A stretch of DNA of 64,000 nucleotides from Bradyrhizobium embrapense (GCF_001189235.2 NZ_LFIP02000001.1:682001-746000), one strand, 5' to 3'; counted from the first letter of the stretch, positions 33,334 to 41,414 are shown. A program made the numbers and translations. Notes: generated by a model from the letters alone, not told the origin.

Positions 33334-33439
33334 AGCGATCTGATCGGCGCAAGAGAGAGCGAAGGCCGCCGCCTGACCGGACGGACCTTCGGGGGCGGGC
33401 AAGGTAATCATCGCCGAACATCGGAAGGACGATCAGTTA

Positions 33440-34234
33440 ATGAGCACGGCATCATCACCAATCGAACTCGTCGTCGCCGACGGGATCGGGACGATCTGGT
33501 TGAACCGACCCGAGCGAGGCAACGGGATCGAGCTCGAGTTGGCGACGGCACTCAGGACGGCGACCTTGGACCTCGAGCGTGACGCGAGCGTCAAGGTCGT
33601 AGTCATTCGAGGCCGCGGCGCGCATTTCTCGGTCGGCGGAGATCTTCGAGCCTTCTCCGCTGCCGGCGCCACGTTCCCGCGACTAGCCACGGACATCATC
33701 ACTTCTTTCCACGACGCACTCCTTTCACTGAGGCGTTCAGGAAAGCCGGCTATCGCCGCGGTCCATGGGGCTTGCGCCGGCGGAGCAATGTCTCTGGCGT
33801 TGGCCTGTGATTTCGTTCTGGCCGCCGAAACGGCACATTTTTCAGTGGCGTACCGACGGCTGGGCGTTCCAGCCGATGGCGGCATGACACACTCGCTGAC
33901 GTCCCTGGTGGGGCCGAGACGAGCGCTGGAGCTGATGCTCCTCTCGGATCGCATGAACGCAAGCGAGGCCCTGTCGCGCGGGCTGATCACAAGAGTATGT
34001 GCGGAGCGGGAGCTCGAGGCCGAGCTGACCAACATGGCGCGAGCGCTAGCCGATAATTCACCCGCCGCAAGCCGTGCGGTGAAGGCCCTGATCTGGCGCG
34101 CCGATACCGCAACCTTCGATGAGCAACTGTCAGCAGAGCTTGCTTCGTTCGTCGACTGCGCCTCCTCGGCGGACTTTCGCGAGGGCCTGGAGGCGTTCAA
34201 CGAGAGGCGGCCGCCGGTTTTCGGAGGAGAATGA
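33440..34234 (+). CDS. Enoyl-CoA isomerase-like crotonase protein
   Basis: A 264-residue crotonase-fold protein. Oxyanion-hole sequence His-Phe-Ser-Val-Gly-Gly-Asp-Leu and Gly-Ala-Cys-Ala-Gly-Gly-Ala are present. The first glutamate position is Tyr138 (Ala-Tyr-Arg-Arg-Leu-Gly-Val-Pro-Ala-Asp-Gly-Gly) and the second is Glu164 (Ala-Leu-Glu-Leu). This Tyr/Glu pattern with Pro-x-Asp-Gly-Gly is usual in delta3-delta2 isomerase and PaaG-type members rather than hydratases. GGAAGGA precedes the ATG. It is followed after three bases by the SDR gene, so the two form a small operon. Confidence 0.85.
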   Translation: MSTASSPIELVVADGIGTIWLNRPERGNGIELELATALRTATLDLERDASVKVVVIRGRGAHFSVGGDLRAFSAAGATFPRLATDIITSFHDALLSLRRSGKPAIAAVHGACAGGAMSLALACDFVLAAETAHFSVAYRRLGVPADGGMTHSLTSLVGPRRALELMLLSDRMNASEALSRGLITRVCAERELEAELTNMARALADNSPAASRAVKALIWRADTATFDEQLSAELASFVDCASSADFREGLEAFNERRPPVFGGE

Positions 34235-34237
34235 GAA

Positions 34238-35056
34238 ATGGGATCCCTGGACGGTAAGGTTGTTTTCATTACAGGCGCGAGTCGCGGCATCGGCCGGGAG
34301 ATCGCGCTCAAATTCGCACTGGAAGGAGCTCGAATTGCGCTGGCGGCCAAATCGAGCGAGCCCCACCCAACCCTTCCCGGAACGATCCATACGGTGGCTG
34401 AGGAGATCCGTAGGCTCGGTACCGACGCCCTTCCCCTCCGCGTCGATGTGCGCGACGCAGACGCGCTCGCAAACGCCATCGAAAGAACGGTCCAGGAATT
34501 CGGCGGGCTGGACATCCTCGTGAACAATGCCAGCGCCATCAGTCCGACCGGACTGCTCGATACGCCGGCCAGGAAGTTCGATTTGCTGAGTGCGGTGAAT
34601 GGCAGGGCAACCTACATCTGTGCCTATCATGCAGTACCGCATCTGAAGCGATCGTCAAATCCCCACGTTCTCACCTTGTCTCCGCCACTACCGAAGTCGG
34701 CAATCTGGCTCGGCAAATATCCCGCATACGCCACCTCGAAGTACTGCATGACCATGTACACGCTGGCACTGGCCGAGGAATTTCGATCGTTTGGAATTGC
34801 CGCCAATGCTCTTTGGCCAAAGACCATGATCGCAACTGACGCCGTGCGCGTGCACTACGAATCGGATTATCGCCGCAGCCGCTCGCCTTCAATCATAGCC
34901 GATGCTGCACACTTCATCGTAACCCAAGACAGTCGCGAATTGTCGGGCAGGACTTTGATCGACGAGGAGGTTTTGCGTTCGCAGGGTGTCGACGACCTGT
35001 CAGTTTATGCAATTGATCCAGCCAGCCAGCTGGCGCCAGACATCTTGATCGAATGA
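34238..35056 (+). CDS. Short-chain dehydrogenase/reductase, HSDL2-like
   Basis: A 272-residue NAD(P)-dependent oxidoreductase. The cofactor motif Thr-Gly-Ala-Ser-Arg-Gly-Ile-Gly is at 12-19, Asn-Asn-Ala-Ser near 92, and the catalytic Tyr-x3-Lys as Tyr-Ala-Thr-Ser-Lys-Tyr-Cys-Met around 170. The sequence around Pro-His-Leu and the Lys-Tyr-x-Met-x-Met segment resembles the HSDL2/hydroxysteroid dehydrogenase-like subgroup, often linked to fatty-acyl metabolism. GGAGGAGA lies at the end of the preceding gene. It could oxidise a hydroxyacyl-CoA or reduce a ketone released by the aldolase (inference). Confidence 0.87.
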   Translation: MGSLDGKVVFITGASRGIGREIALKFALEGARIALAAKSSEPHPTLPGTIHTVAEEIRRLGTDALPLRVDVRDADALANAIERTVQEFGGLDILVNNASAISPTGLLDTPARKFDLLSAVNGRATYICAYHAVPHLKRSSNPHVLTLSPPLPKSAIWLGKYPAYATSKYCMTMYTLALAEEFRSFGIAANALWPKTMIATDAVRVHYESDYRRSRSPSIIADAAHFIVTQDSRELSGRTLIDEEVLRSQGVDDLSVYAIDPASQLAPDILIE

Positions 35057-35138
35057 CGGCCGTAGCCGTCAGGGAGAGCTTCCCGGCAGGGACGCATGGA
35101 AGGACTGGGACTTATCCGGCTGCAGGAATGATTTCATA

Positions 35139-35558
35139 ATGAATGCCGTCAGCGCGCGTATCGCCATTATTGTGAATCCAGCCCTGCCGCTTGGGTTGAT
35201 TGCGAACACAGTTGCGGCCTTGAGCATCGGTATCGGCGCAGCGGAGCCCGATCTTGGAGGAACCCGCTTGACCGACGGCAACGGGCTCACTGTCCGGACC
35301 AGTGCAAACCGTCCAGTACCAATTCTGCAAGCCACGCCCGAAGCGCTGTCCGCCCTGCTGACGCGCGCGCAGCCATTAGTGAGCGGCGCCGTTTTGGTAC
35401 CTTTTCCGCAATTCGCCAGGGCGCTCCACCGCTTTGAGGACTACCTCGCCGAATTTCCGCTGCGCGCGCTCGCGAACGAGACTATTGACGGCCTGGGCTT
35501 CTACGGACCTGAAAAATGGGTTCGGTCGCTGACGGGCAATTTGAAGCTCTTGCGCTGA
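35139..35558 (+). CDS. DUF2000-family protein
   Basis: A 139-residue protein with the DUF2000 pattern: Arg-Ile-Ala-Ile-Ile-Val-Asn-Pro near the N-terminus, Leu-Pro-Leu-Gly-Leu-Ile-Ala-Asn-Thr, then Asp-Leu-Gly-Gly and a conserved-looking C-terminal Tyr-Gly-Pro-Glu-Lys-Trp-Val-Arg-Ser-Leu-Thr-Gly. DUF2000 proteins have a peptidyl-tRNA hydrolase-2-like fold but no established role. AGGA lies about a dozen bases before the ATG. It follows the SDR by 82 bases and could be cotranscribed. Confidence 0.7.
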   Translation: MNAVSARIAIIVNPALPLGLIANTVAALSIGIGAAEPDLGGTRLTDGNGLTVRTSANRPVPILQATPEALSALLTRAQPLVSGAVLVPFPQFARALHRFEDYLAEFPLRALANETIDGLGFYGPEKWVRSLTGNLKLLR

Positions 35559-36270
35559 TGAAACCGCTCGTTGGCTTACCTCAGGGAAAGCCGTGTGAAA
35601 TTGGAGCTTCTGGATTTCGGCCGGTGGCCGGCCGGCCCGCAGGCCTTCCCGAGCCGAAGCTGTCCTCATCATGGTGGGAAAACTTTTGCGCTAGTCAGCC
35701 TGGTCGTCTTGTAGCTCCGACCGCCGTGGACGGCGCGCAGCTTTCATGCCTAGCCGATCATCTCGGCCAAAATTAACGGCGTCGATCCTCGACGTGGCTC
35801 ACGTGTAGCGCTGTCGGCAGTCGCGATCGTGGTGCGCTAGCGTGCCTGCTTACGTTGAATGTTGTGAGATTATTCTTGATGTCACGGTGCACACGTCGTG
35901 CACACGACGCCTCCTAATCGATTGAAAAACTTGAACTCTCGCTCCAATCCATCATGGGCACGCTTCAGGTAGGTCCAGGCATTGTATACCAACGCAACCA
36001 GCGTTGGCCGATCATTATCCCTTATCGGCAAAGCTCTGCTTTGGCCGCGAGTGAGAACGTCAAGGAAAAGTGAGAGTTATCCTCTACTTCGATCTCATTA
36101 GAGCTTCGGAGTTCTTCGCCTCCCTCGACTGTCCGACCATGCCTTATGTTTTCCTTATCTTCTGTTGAGTTCTTACCGAACGCCATGATTGGATAGTGCA
36201 GCGCTTTCTCAAAGCCTGCCATTTCTCTCTGGTCGACTTCAATTCCACGAATGGCAGAAGGAGATCGAGG
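35559..36270. other. AT-richer region at the presumed island edge, few features
   Basis: About 700 bases without a confident gene. A direct repeat GTGCACAC occurs at 35887-35894 and 35898-35905, and a CGTCGTG-CA-CACGACG inverted repeat overlaps it. A 7-bp hairpin (CCAACGC/GCGTTGG) is at 35989-36007. Base composition is more AT-rich than in the flanking cluster from about 36000. These may be remnants of, or control sites for, the integrated element. Confidence 0.4.
36022..36222 (-). CDS. Possible short acidic protein, 66 aa
   Basis: A leftward frame rich in Glu, Asn and Ser (Thr-Val-Glu-Gly-Gly-Glu-Glu-Leu-Arg-Ser-Ser-Asn-Glu-Ile-Glu-Val-Glu-Asp), divergent from the AlpA-like gene. AGAGAG upstream is a weak ribosome site; a Met twelve codons later is another start. 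The composition is unlike a GC-skewed shadow frame, which is why it is recorded, but nothing is recognised in it. It could be an element-encoded accessory protein. Confidence 0.3.
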   Translation of the reverse strand: MAGFEKALHYPIMAFGKNSTEDKENIRHGRTVEGGEELRSSNEIEVEDNSHFSLTFSLAAKAELCR

Positions 36271-36567
36271 ATGGCTCGCTCGGAATCTATTGCCTTGAGA
36301 CGAACTATCCGGCGGCGTCAGCTGCGCGAGATGATCCCCCTAGCAGACAGCACCATTTACGAAATGGAACAGCGCGGCGAATTTCCTCGACGCTTCGCGC
36401 TCTCTCCTCGGTGTGTCGTATGGGATCTGAGTGAGGTGGAAGCTTGGCTCTTACTGCGCCGAAGCACCCCCCTCACCCGAGCTTCACATCCGGACGTGAA
36501 ACAACGACGTAGCCGACCAGTCAAAGTGCAGGATCGAGCTCAACGATCGGCATCGAAGGCGGAGTGA
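36271..36567 (+). CDS. AlpA/excisionase-like DNA-binding protein
   Basis: A 98-residue protein with Arg-Arg-Gln-Leu-Arg-Glu-Met-Ile-Pro-Leu-Ala-Asp-Ser-Thr-Ile-Tyr-Glu-Met-Glu-Gln-Arg-Gly-Glu-Phe, then Val-Trp-Asp-Leu-Ser-Glu-Val-Glu-Ala-Trp-Leu, which is the MerR-like winged helix of AlpA/Xis proteins. GGAGATCGAGG sits directly before the ATG. AlpA proteins activate P4-type integrases or aid excision. The gene is convergent with the integrase, and their 3' ends overlap by 47 bases, a compact arrangement of recombination genes. It marks the element as an integrative island rather than a plain gene insertion. Confidence 0.8.
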   Translation: MARSESIALRRTIRRRQLREMIPLADSTIYEMEQRGEFPRRFALSPRCVVWDLSEVEAWLLLRRSTPLTRASHPDVKQRRSRPVKVQDRAQRSASKAE

Positions 36568-37777
36568 GAACTGGCACGTATCTTTGACCTCCAACCCAGG
36601 CGTCCACGATGTTCGACCATTCTTGCAGCATATGCCGCCGCTGCGGCTCGTATTCCGCCTTGTTATAGACGCCACGCGACGAGCGACCGTCTTCATGAGC
36701 CAAACATTTTTCGATCCAGTCGCTATTGAAACCTAGTTCGTTGAGCAGTGTTGATCCCGTCCGCCTGAGATCGTGTACCGTAAAATGTTCGAGGGGCAGC
36801 CCTTCCTTCTTGGCGCGCTCGACGACCGCAGCAGTGATACGATTGAACGTGGCTCGCGACATCGGACTATCGGCGTCGTAGCGCGAAGGGAGCACGTATC
36901 TTGAGTTGCCGGCGCAGGTCTTCAGCGCAATGAAAATGTCAAGCATCTGGCGCGAGAGGTACACATTGTGGGCCCTCGACCGCTTCATTCGCTCCTTTGG
37001 GATGGTCCAGACAGCATTCTCGAAGTCGACCTCATCCCAGGTCGCATCTTGCAGTTCGCTCTTCCGCACCATCGTGAGAAGATAGAGCCGTATCCCCAGC
37101 CGAATCGTCGGCAGCGTGGCCACGTGATCGAGCTGCTTGAGCATGATGCGGATTTCAGCGGGCGAGAGTGAACGATCACGCGGCACGAAATGCGCTATCG
37201 AGGAAGGGCCGACTTCGTCAGCCGGATTGGCGACCTTCTCGCCATGTAAAACAGCAAAGGCATAGATCTGCTTGACGATATCGCGGACGTGAATTGCGGT
37301 TGCGGGTGCACCTCGTTCGACGATTGCGGCACAATGCTTCCGCAAGTCGTCCGGCGCAATCTCGGAAAGCAAACGCTTCCGCCATTGCGGAAGTAGTTCG
37401 CGCTCGAAGATTGAACGGCGCATGGCGCGCGTGCTGTCAGCCATGGGAGCCGCGGTGAGCCACTTCTCACCAAACTCACCGAACGCTTTGGCTTCCATGA
37501 TGCGTCGTTTTGCGCGCTGCTTTTCAATCGCTGGCGAACGCCCCTCCCTGATTGCACGCCTGGCATCGATGCAGAGCTCTCGTGCACGGGCAAGCGACAG
37601 GTCGGCGGGACCATATTTTCCGAAGGTCACGGTCTCTCGACGTCCGTTCATCCGATAGTCGAGCCGGAACGAGATCGAGCCCTTCGTACTCACGAGCGCA
37701 TACATGCCGTCGCGGTCCGTCACCTTATAGGGTTTTTCCTTTGGTCTTAGATACTTAAGCGCCGCGTCCGTAAGCAT
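36521..37777 (-). CDS. P4-type tyrosine integrase (DUF4102 N-terminal domain)
   Basis: A 418-residue site-specific recombinase. Residues 1-90 form the DUF4102 arm-binding domain, followed by a core-binding helical domain and a catalytic domain. The visible catalytic residues are Arg238 (Thr-Met-Val-Arg-Lys-Ser-Glu-Leu), His335 and Arg338 (Val-His-Asp-Leu-Arg-Arg-Thr), His361 (Leu-Ala-His-Glu-Asp) and Tyr371 (Gly-Val-Tyr-Asn-Lys). The ATG at 37777 follows GAGGGCGAG at eight bases; an ATG at 37846 lacks a ribosome site. It lies next to the 3' end of guaA, a documented attachment hotspot for genomic islands, and should catalyse integration there. The gene appears intact. Confidence 0.9.
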   Translation of the reverse strand: MLTDAALKYLRPKEKPYKVTDRDGMYALVSTKGSISFRLDYRMNGRRETVTFGKYGPADLSLARARELCIDARRAIREGRSPAIEKQRAKRRIMEAKAFGEFGEKWLTAAPMADSTRAMRRSIFERELLPQWRKRLLSEIAPDDLRKHCAAIVERGAPATAIHVRDIVKQIYAFAVLHGEKVANPADEVGPSSIAHFVPRDRSLSPAEIRIMLKQLDHVATLPTIRLGIRLYLLTMVRKSELQDATWDEVDFENAVWTIPKERMKRSRAHNVYLSRQMLDIFIALKTCAGNSRYVLPSRYDADSPMSRATFNRITAAVVERAKKEGLPLEHFTVHDLRRTGSTLLNELGFNSDWIEKCLAHEDGRSSRGVYNKAEYEPQRRHMLQEWSNIVDAWVGGQRYVPVLTPPSMPIVELDPAL

Positions 37778-38069
37778 TTGCTCGCCCTCTTTGCTCGATA
37801 CCGTCAGGCCAATTTCGGCCACCGACTTCAATAAAAGCGACGCCATTTCAGTTGGTTAGACCAAATAAAATACCGTCACTGCTCATTTCGAGCTGACGGT
37901 ATCGATCAAAATAGGTTGGGAATAAGGATGAGGGTGCCGTCAGCCAGTCCGACACATGCGAACACGGCCCACCGATAGTCCACGATAGCCGTCGACAGGA
38001 TTTATTTTTAACTTCAGGGAGTTAGAGCGTAGTCTTGAGCAAATTCGGAAAGCTGCGAGCAGCTCCGAA
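37778..38069. other. Integrase-guaA junction, presumed attachment region
   Basis: About 290 bases between the integrase and guaA. It contains CTCATTTCGAGC-type inverted repeats near 37880 and an imperfect stem AATTCGGA-AGCTG/CAGCT-CCGAATT (38042-38071) that overlaps the guaA stop. The stem could act as the guaA terminator. The island attachment core would be expected inside the guaA 3' end or just beside it. A second copy of the guaA 3' sequence was not seen in the window. Confidence 0.45.
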
Positions 38070-39680
38070 TTATTCCCACTCAATCGTCCCCGGCGGTTTG
38101 GACGTCACGTCGTACACCACCCGGTTGACGCCCTTCACCTCGTTGATGATGCGCGTCGCGGTTTCGGCCAAAAACTTCATGTCGAACTGGTAGAAGTCGG
38201 CGGTCATGCCGTCGGTCGAGGTGACGGCGCGGAGGCCGACGACGTATTCGTAGGTGCGGCCGTCGCCCATCACGCCGACGGTCTTCACCGGCAGCAGCAC
38301 CGCAAAAGCCTGCCAGATCGCATCATAGAGGCCGTGCTTGCGGATCTGGTCGATATAGACGGCGTCCGCGTTGCGCAGGATGTCGAGCTTTTCCTTCGTG
38401 ATGTCGCCGGGGCAACGGATGGCAAGGCCCGGGCCCGGGAACGGGTGGCGGCCGACGAACGCTTCGGGCAGGCCGAGCTCGCGGCCGAGCACGCGCACCT
38501 CGTCCTTGAACAGTTCGCGCAACGGCTCGACCAGCTTCATGTTCATGCGGGCCGGAAGGCCGCCGACGTTGTGGTGCGACTTGATGGTCACCGACGGGCC
38601 GCCGGTAAAGGAGACGCTCTCGATCACATCAGGGTAGAGCGTGCCCTGGGCCAGGAATGCCGCGCCGCCGATCTTCTTGGCCTCCGCCTCGAACACGTCG
38701 ATGAACAGCCGCCCGATGGTCTTGCGCTTCACCTCGGGGTCGGTGACGCCTGCGAGCTCGCCGAGAAACTCTTTCGACGCGTCCACGTGGACCAGCGGGA
38801 TGTTGTAGTGGTTGCGGAACAGGTCGACGACGGTCTTGGCCTCGTCGAGCCGCAGCAGGCCGTGATCGACGAACACGCAGGTGAGCTGGTCGCCGATCGC
38901 CTCATGGATCAAGACCGCCGCGACGGCGGAATCGACGCCGCCGGAGAGGCCGCAGATCACCTTGCCCTTGCCGACCTGGGCGCGGATCTTCTCGATCGCC
39001 TCCTCGCGGAAGGCACGCATGGTCCAGTCGCCGGTGAGCCCCGCGACCTTGCGCACGAAATTGCGCAGCAGCTTTGCGCCATCGGGCGTGTGCACCACCT
39101 CGGGATGGAACATCAGGCCGTAATACTTCCGCTTCTCGTCCTGGATGATCGCGAACGGCGCATTCGGCGAGGTGCCGGCCACCGAGAAGCCGGGCGGCAT
39201 TTTGGTGATCCGATCGCCATGGCTCATCCACACCTGGTGCTTTTCGCCGTGGCCCCAGACGCCGTCGAACAGCTGGCTGTCGGTCTTGACCTCGACATCG
39301 GCGCGGCCGAACTCGCGGTGATGCCCGCCTTCGACCTCGCCGCCGAGCTGGGCCGCCAAGGTCATCTGGCCATAGCAGATGCCGAGCACGGGAACGCCTG
39401 ACTCGAAGATCAGCTGCGGGGCGCGCGGCGAGCCGGTTTCATGCACTGATTCCGGGCCACCGGAGAGGATCACCGCCTTCGGCTTCATCTCGTTGAAGGC
39501 GGCCTCGGCCTTCTGGAACGGCACGATCTCGGAATAAACGCCCATCTCGCGGACGCGGCGGGCGATCAGTTGCGTCACCTGGCTGCCGAAATCGACAATC
39601 AGAATCTTGTCATGCGCCGAGGCCACGGAGGGCGCCGACGAGCCATGAGAAGTGTCTTGGGCTGTGTGCTGGGCTGTCAT
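38070..39680 (-). CDS. guaA: GMP synthase (glutamine-hydrolysing)
   Basis: A 536-residue two-domain enzyme converting XMP, ATP and glutamine to GMP. The class I amidotransferase domain has the nucleophile Cys102 in Gly-Ile-Cys-Tyr-Gly and His192/Glu194 in His-Pro-Glu. The ATP-pyrophosphatase domain has Ser-Gly-Gly-Val-Asp-Ser (246-251), and the C-terminal dimerisation domain ends [11 protein letters not shown] as expected. ATG 39680 is chosen; upstream in-frame codons are not conserved-looking. About 22 residues precede the first domain. The gene ends next to the integrase, and its 3' sequence is intact, as expected when integration regenerates the end of the gene. Confidence 0.97.
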   Translation of the reverse strand: MTAQHTAQDTSHGSSAPSVASAHDKILIVDFGSQVTQLIARRVREMGVYSEIVPFQKAEAAFNEMKPKAVILSGGPESVHETGSPRAPQLIFESGVPVLGICYGQMTLAAQLGGEVEGGHHREFGRADVEVKTDSQLFDGVWGHGEKHQVWMSHGDRITKMPPGFSVAGTSPNAPFAIIQDEKRKYYGLMFHPEVVHTPDGAKLLRNFVRKVAGLTGDWTMRAFREEAIEKIRAQVGKGKVICGLSGGVDSAVAAVLIHEAIGDQLTCVFVDHGLLRLDEAKTVVDLFRNHYNIPLVHVDASKEFLGELAGVTDPEVKRKTIGRLFIDVFEAEAKKIGGAAFLAQGTLYPDVIESVSFTGGPSVTIKSHHNVGGLPARMNMKLVEPLRELFKDEVRVLGRELGLPEAFVGRHPFPGPGLAIRCPGDITKEKLDILRNADAVYIDQIRKHGLYDAIWQAFAVLLPVKTVGVMGDGRTYEYVVGLRAVTSTDGMTADFYQFDMKFLAETATRIINEVKGVNRVVYDVTSKPPGTIEWE

Positions 39681-39816
39681 GGCAAGCAGATACGCGACGG
39701 CGCCCGCCCCCGCAACCGCGCTGCGCGGGGCGCCCACATTCTTCTTTGGGCATGGACAAACCGATATACGTCAGTATTATTGACCTAATTTGGCTATGAC
39801 CAATGGGGGGAAACCA

Positions 39817-40188
39817 ATGCCCGATTTTCACGAACCGTCCCGCCTCGCAGCCCTCGGCCGCGACTGGATCGCAGCCTGGAACGCGCGCGACCTCGAGTGG
39901 GTGCTGGCGCTGTATGCCGATGATACCGAGATGACCTCGGACCGGATCCCGGCGTTCGGCTTCGGCCCGTCCGGCACCGTGCGCGGCAAGGCGCAGCTGC
40001 GGGCCTATTGGAGCGCCGCGCTCGCCAAACTGCCCGAATTGCATTTCGAGCTGATCGACCTCTATGTCTCGCCCGACAGCGTCGTCGTGTTCTACCAGAA
40101 CGAACGCGGCAAGAAGATCTGCGAGTATCTGCGGCTCGATGATCAGGGCAAGATCAGGCAGGGTTCGGCGAACCATCCGGTGCATTGA
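39817..40188 (+). CDS. SnoaL-like/NTF2-fold protein
   Basis: A 123-residue small protein with the pattern Trp-Ile-Ala-Ala-Trp-Asn-Ala-Arg-Asp-Leu-Glu-Trp-Val-Leu-Ala-Leu-Tyr-Ala-Asp-Asp and Gly-Lys-Ala-Gln-Leu-Arg-Ala-Tyr-Trp, the SnoaL/polyketide-cyclase-like cone fold. Members bind small hydrophobic ligands, and some catalyse isomerisation or aldol cyclisation. GGGGGGAA before ATG 39817 decides the start against earlier in-frame TTG and ATG codons. It is divergent from guaA. Function unassigned. Confidence 0.75.
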   Translation: MPDFHEPSRLAALGRDWIAAWNARDLEWVLALYADDTEMTSDRIPAFGFGPSGTVRGKAQLRAYWSAALAKLPELHFELIDLYVSPDSVVVFYQNERGKKICEYLRLDDQGKIRQGSANHPVH

Positions 40189-40200
40189 GTCCCTCACGCC

Positions 40201-40285
40201 GTCATTGCGAGGAGCGCAAGCGACGAAGCAATCCATCGCCCCGCGCATGCGGATGCATGGATTGCTTCGCTTCGCTCGCAATGAC
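40201..40285. repeat. Palindromic intergenic repeat, GTCATTGC family, copy 1
   Basis: The ends GTCATTGCGAG and CTCGCAATGAC are inverted, and inner arms CGAAGCAATCCAT / ATGGATTGCTTCG pair as well, so the single strand can fold into a long cruciform or hairpin. It lies between two rightward genes. This matches the short palindromic repeats widespread in Bradyrhizobium; other copies are at 40743, 42700 and 59445. Confidence 0.85.
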
Positions 40286-40327
40286 GGGTAAGAGTCCTGG
40301 GGCAATAAGGATATCAGGACCACCCGC

Positions 40328-40660
40328 ATGAAAATCCCGCCCCTGCCCTTCACCGTCACCGACTGGACCAACGTCGAGCCCACGGTGCATCCCGGCGAGA
40401 CCGGGCAAGCGCTGTGGCGCACGCTCAATATCGGCGAGTTGCGGGTGCGGATGGTCGAATATTCACCCGATTATCTCGCCGATCACTGGTGCGATCGCGG
40501 CCATGTGCTCTTTGTCGTCAAGGGCGAGCTCGACACCGAGCTGCGCGACGGCCGCAGATTCACTCTGAAGCCGGGCATGAGCTACCAGGTCTCCGATTTC
40601 GGCGACGCCGCGCACCGCTCGTCGACCGCGACCGGCGCCACGCTGTTCATCGTGGATTGA
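40328..40660 (+). CDS. DHCW-motif cupin protein
   Basis: A 110-residue single-domain cupin. The sequence Ala-Asp-His-Trp-Cys-Asp-Arg-Gly-His-Val-Leu-Phe-Val-Val-Lys-Gly-Glu-Leu is a cupin first motif, and Pro-Gly-Met-Ser-Tyr-Gln-Val ... Ala-His-Arg-Ser-Ser the second. An Asp-His-x-Cys pattern is diagnostic of the DHCW cupin group. It probably binds a metal and a small ligand; the reaction is unknown. AGGA lies upstream of the ATG. A palindromic repeat separates it from the preceding gene. Confidence 0.75.
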   Translation: MKIPPLPFTVTDWTNVEPTVHPGETGQALWRTLNIGELRVRMVEYSPDYLADHWCDRGHVLFVVKGELDTELRDGRRFTLKPGMSYQVSDFGDAAHRSSTATGATLFIVD

Positions 40661-40742
40661 ACGCCCGCCCCTGATCTATCCCGTCACTCTGAGGAGATCG
40701 CGAAGCGACCATCTCGCAGGGTGGACGGCCCGACTGATCCTC

Positions 40743-40824
40743 GTCATTGCGAGCGTAGCGACGCAATCCATCGCGCCGATGGCCGAGACATGGATTGCTT
40801 CGTCGCTTCGCTCCTCGCAATGAC
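40743..40824. repeat. Palindromic intergenic repeat, GTCATTGC family, copy 2
   Basis: GTCATTGCGAGC at the left and CTCGCAATGAC at the right are inverted, with CGCAATCCAT / ATGGATTGCTTCG inside. Immediately before it (about 40681-40735) is a second Bradyrhizobium-style tag beginning GTCACTCTGAGGAG. Both lie between the convergent cupin and HxlR genes. Confidence 0.85.
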
Positions 40825-40846
40825 GTGGAGAGGCTCCGCCCCTCCC

Positions 40847-41299
40847 TCACCGCCTCCGCGCCGCAACCTTCCTCACCCTGGTATCCGCCCAGCTCAGCGG
40901 CTTGCCGCTCTTCGAAGGCAGCACGAGTTGCCCGACCGCCTGCCCGGCCTGGTCCAGCAGCACCGAATGCGCTTCGCCCCGCGCATAGAGATGCGCCTCG
41001 CCCCATTGCCGCAACGAGACCACGATCGGAAACAGGTCGTGTCCGCGCTTGGTGAGCACGTATTCGAGATAGGCGCTGCCGTCGGACGCTGCGACCTGCT
41101 CGAGCACGCCCAATTCGACCAGCTTGCGCAGCCGCGCCGTCAGCATGCCCTTGGCGATGCCGAGATTCTTCTGGAAGTCGCCGAACCGGCGCAGGCCGTC
41201 GAACGCGTCGCGCACGATCAACAGCGACCACCAATCGCCGATCGCATCCAGCGCGCGGGCCACCGGGCATTCCGCCTTTGCGAATCCGGTTCGCTGCAT
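40847..41299 (-). CDS. HxlR-family transcriptional regulator
   Basis: A 150-residue winged helix-turn-helix protein. Cys11 in Glu-Cys-Pro-Val-Ala-Arg-Ala-Leu-Asp and the block Gly-Asp-Trp-Trp-Ser-Leu-Leu-Ile-Val-Arg-Asp-Ala, then Arg-Phe-Gly-Asp-Phe-Gln-Lys-Asn-Leu-Gly-Ile and Leu-Thr-Ala-Arg-Leu-Arg-Lys-Leu, are family hallmarks. Some HxlR proteins sense electrophiles through that cysteine. GGGAGG lies about eight bases before the ATG. It is divergent from the MFS gene at 41415, and a CTGGTCT/AGACCAG palindrome between them is a likely operator. Confidence 0.9.
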   Translation of the reverse strand: MQRTGFAKAECPVARALDAIGDWWSLLIVRDAFDGLRRFGDFQKNLGIAKGMLTARLRKLVELGVLEQVAASDGSAYLEYVLTKRGHDLFPIVVSLRQWGEAHLYARGEAHSVLLDQAGQAVGQLVLPSKSGKPLSWADTRVRKVAARRR

Positions 41300-41370
41300 C
41301 GCGGCCTACCTCCCTTCGATCACGATTCGTGAACTGGTATTAAAATAGGACTAGACAGCATCCGGCGCAA

Positions 41371-41391
41371 CTGGTCTCATGATAAGACCAG
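41371..41391. promoter_or_regulatory. Inverted repeat in the HxlR-MFS divergent promoter
   Basis: CTGGTCT (41371-41377) and AGACCAG (41385-41391) form a perfect 7-bp inverted repeat with a 7-base spacer, 24 bases before the MFS start and 72 bases from the HxlR start. Its placement suits HxlR binding and repression of the transporter. Confidence 0.65.
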
Positions 41392-41414
41392 ATTGCGAAT
41401 GCGACGGAGGCGTG

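Noticed and set aside
35880..36010. Possible CRISPR or short tandem array near the GTGCACAC repeat
   Set aside because: Only two 8-base copies with a 3-base gap; no spacer array or cas gene nearby.
37778..38072. tRNA gene as attachment site for the integrase
   Set aside because: No tRNA-like cloverleaf or anticodon arm could be seen; guaA itself is the adjacent candidate site.
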